Origin: Bacillota bacterium
GTDB lineage: Bacteria; Bacillota; Clostridia; Lachnospirales; Lachnospiraceae
DNA: 6,637 nucleotides
Assembly: GCA_023398615.1 (NCBI GenBank)
Contig: JAEWSD010000143.1
Span: forward strand, 1-6,637
Direction of reading: 5' to 3'
Within the stretch, counting starts at the first letter, position 1; the number at the start of each line of letters is the position of its first letter. Positions 6,630-6,637 of this stretch are shown here, piece by piece. A model generated the notes under the pieces. It did not search any database, was not told the origin of the DNA, and worked only from the letters and a program-made list of their open reading frames with translations. Both the position numbers and the translations under genes were made by a program.

Positions 6630-6637
6630 TGGAAGTC

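Overview
The window (about 46% GC by eye) looks like chromosomal DNA from a Gram-positive anaerobe of the Clostridia, plausibly Lachnospiraceae or a close relative. The grounds are strong AGGAGG-type ribosome binding sites, the style of the surface protein (tandem fibronectin-like repeats, X2-like module, Gly/Ser linker, SbsA-type Ig domains) and the transporter families. This placement rests on family resemblance; there is no rRNA or other marker gene.

Layout. (1) Positions 1-2491, + strand: the 3' part of a long gene for a modular extracellular or cell-surface protein. Its beginning lies before the window. (2) Positions 2492-2738: intergenic, with a strong compound hairpin terminator for the surface gene and then a candidate sigma-A promoter overlapped by a small dyad. 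(3) Positions 2739-4496: a complete ABC exporter half-transporter (membrane domain fused to ATPase). (4) Positions 4537-5397: a ten-helix EamA-type transporter made of two visibly duplicated halves. It follows the ABC gene by 40 bases and is probably co-transcribed with it. (5) Positions 5436-6578, - strand: a membrane acyltransferase of the acyltransferase-3 family, convergent with the EamA gene, with its own candidate -10 element near the right edge.

The two transporter genes form a likely two-gene operon. Neither substrate can be read from the sequence, and no regulator gene is present. The surface protein and the acyltransferase are independent transcription units; both concern the cell envelope, but nothing ties them together functionally.

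I find no tRNA, rRNA, CRISPR array, insertion sequence or phage gene, and no clear sign of a new multi-gene system. The points most worth a second look are the gap-free internal duplication of the EamA protein with opposite loop charges in its halves, the composition step and strongly basic tail of the surface protein, and the dyad over the transporter promoter.
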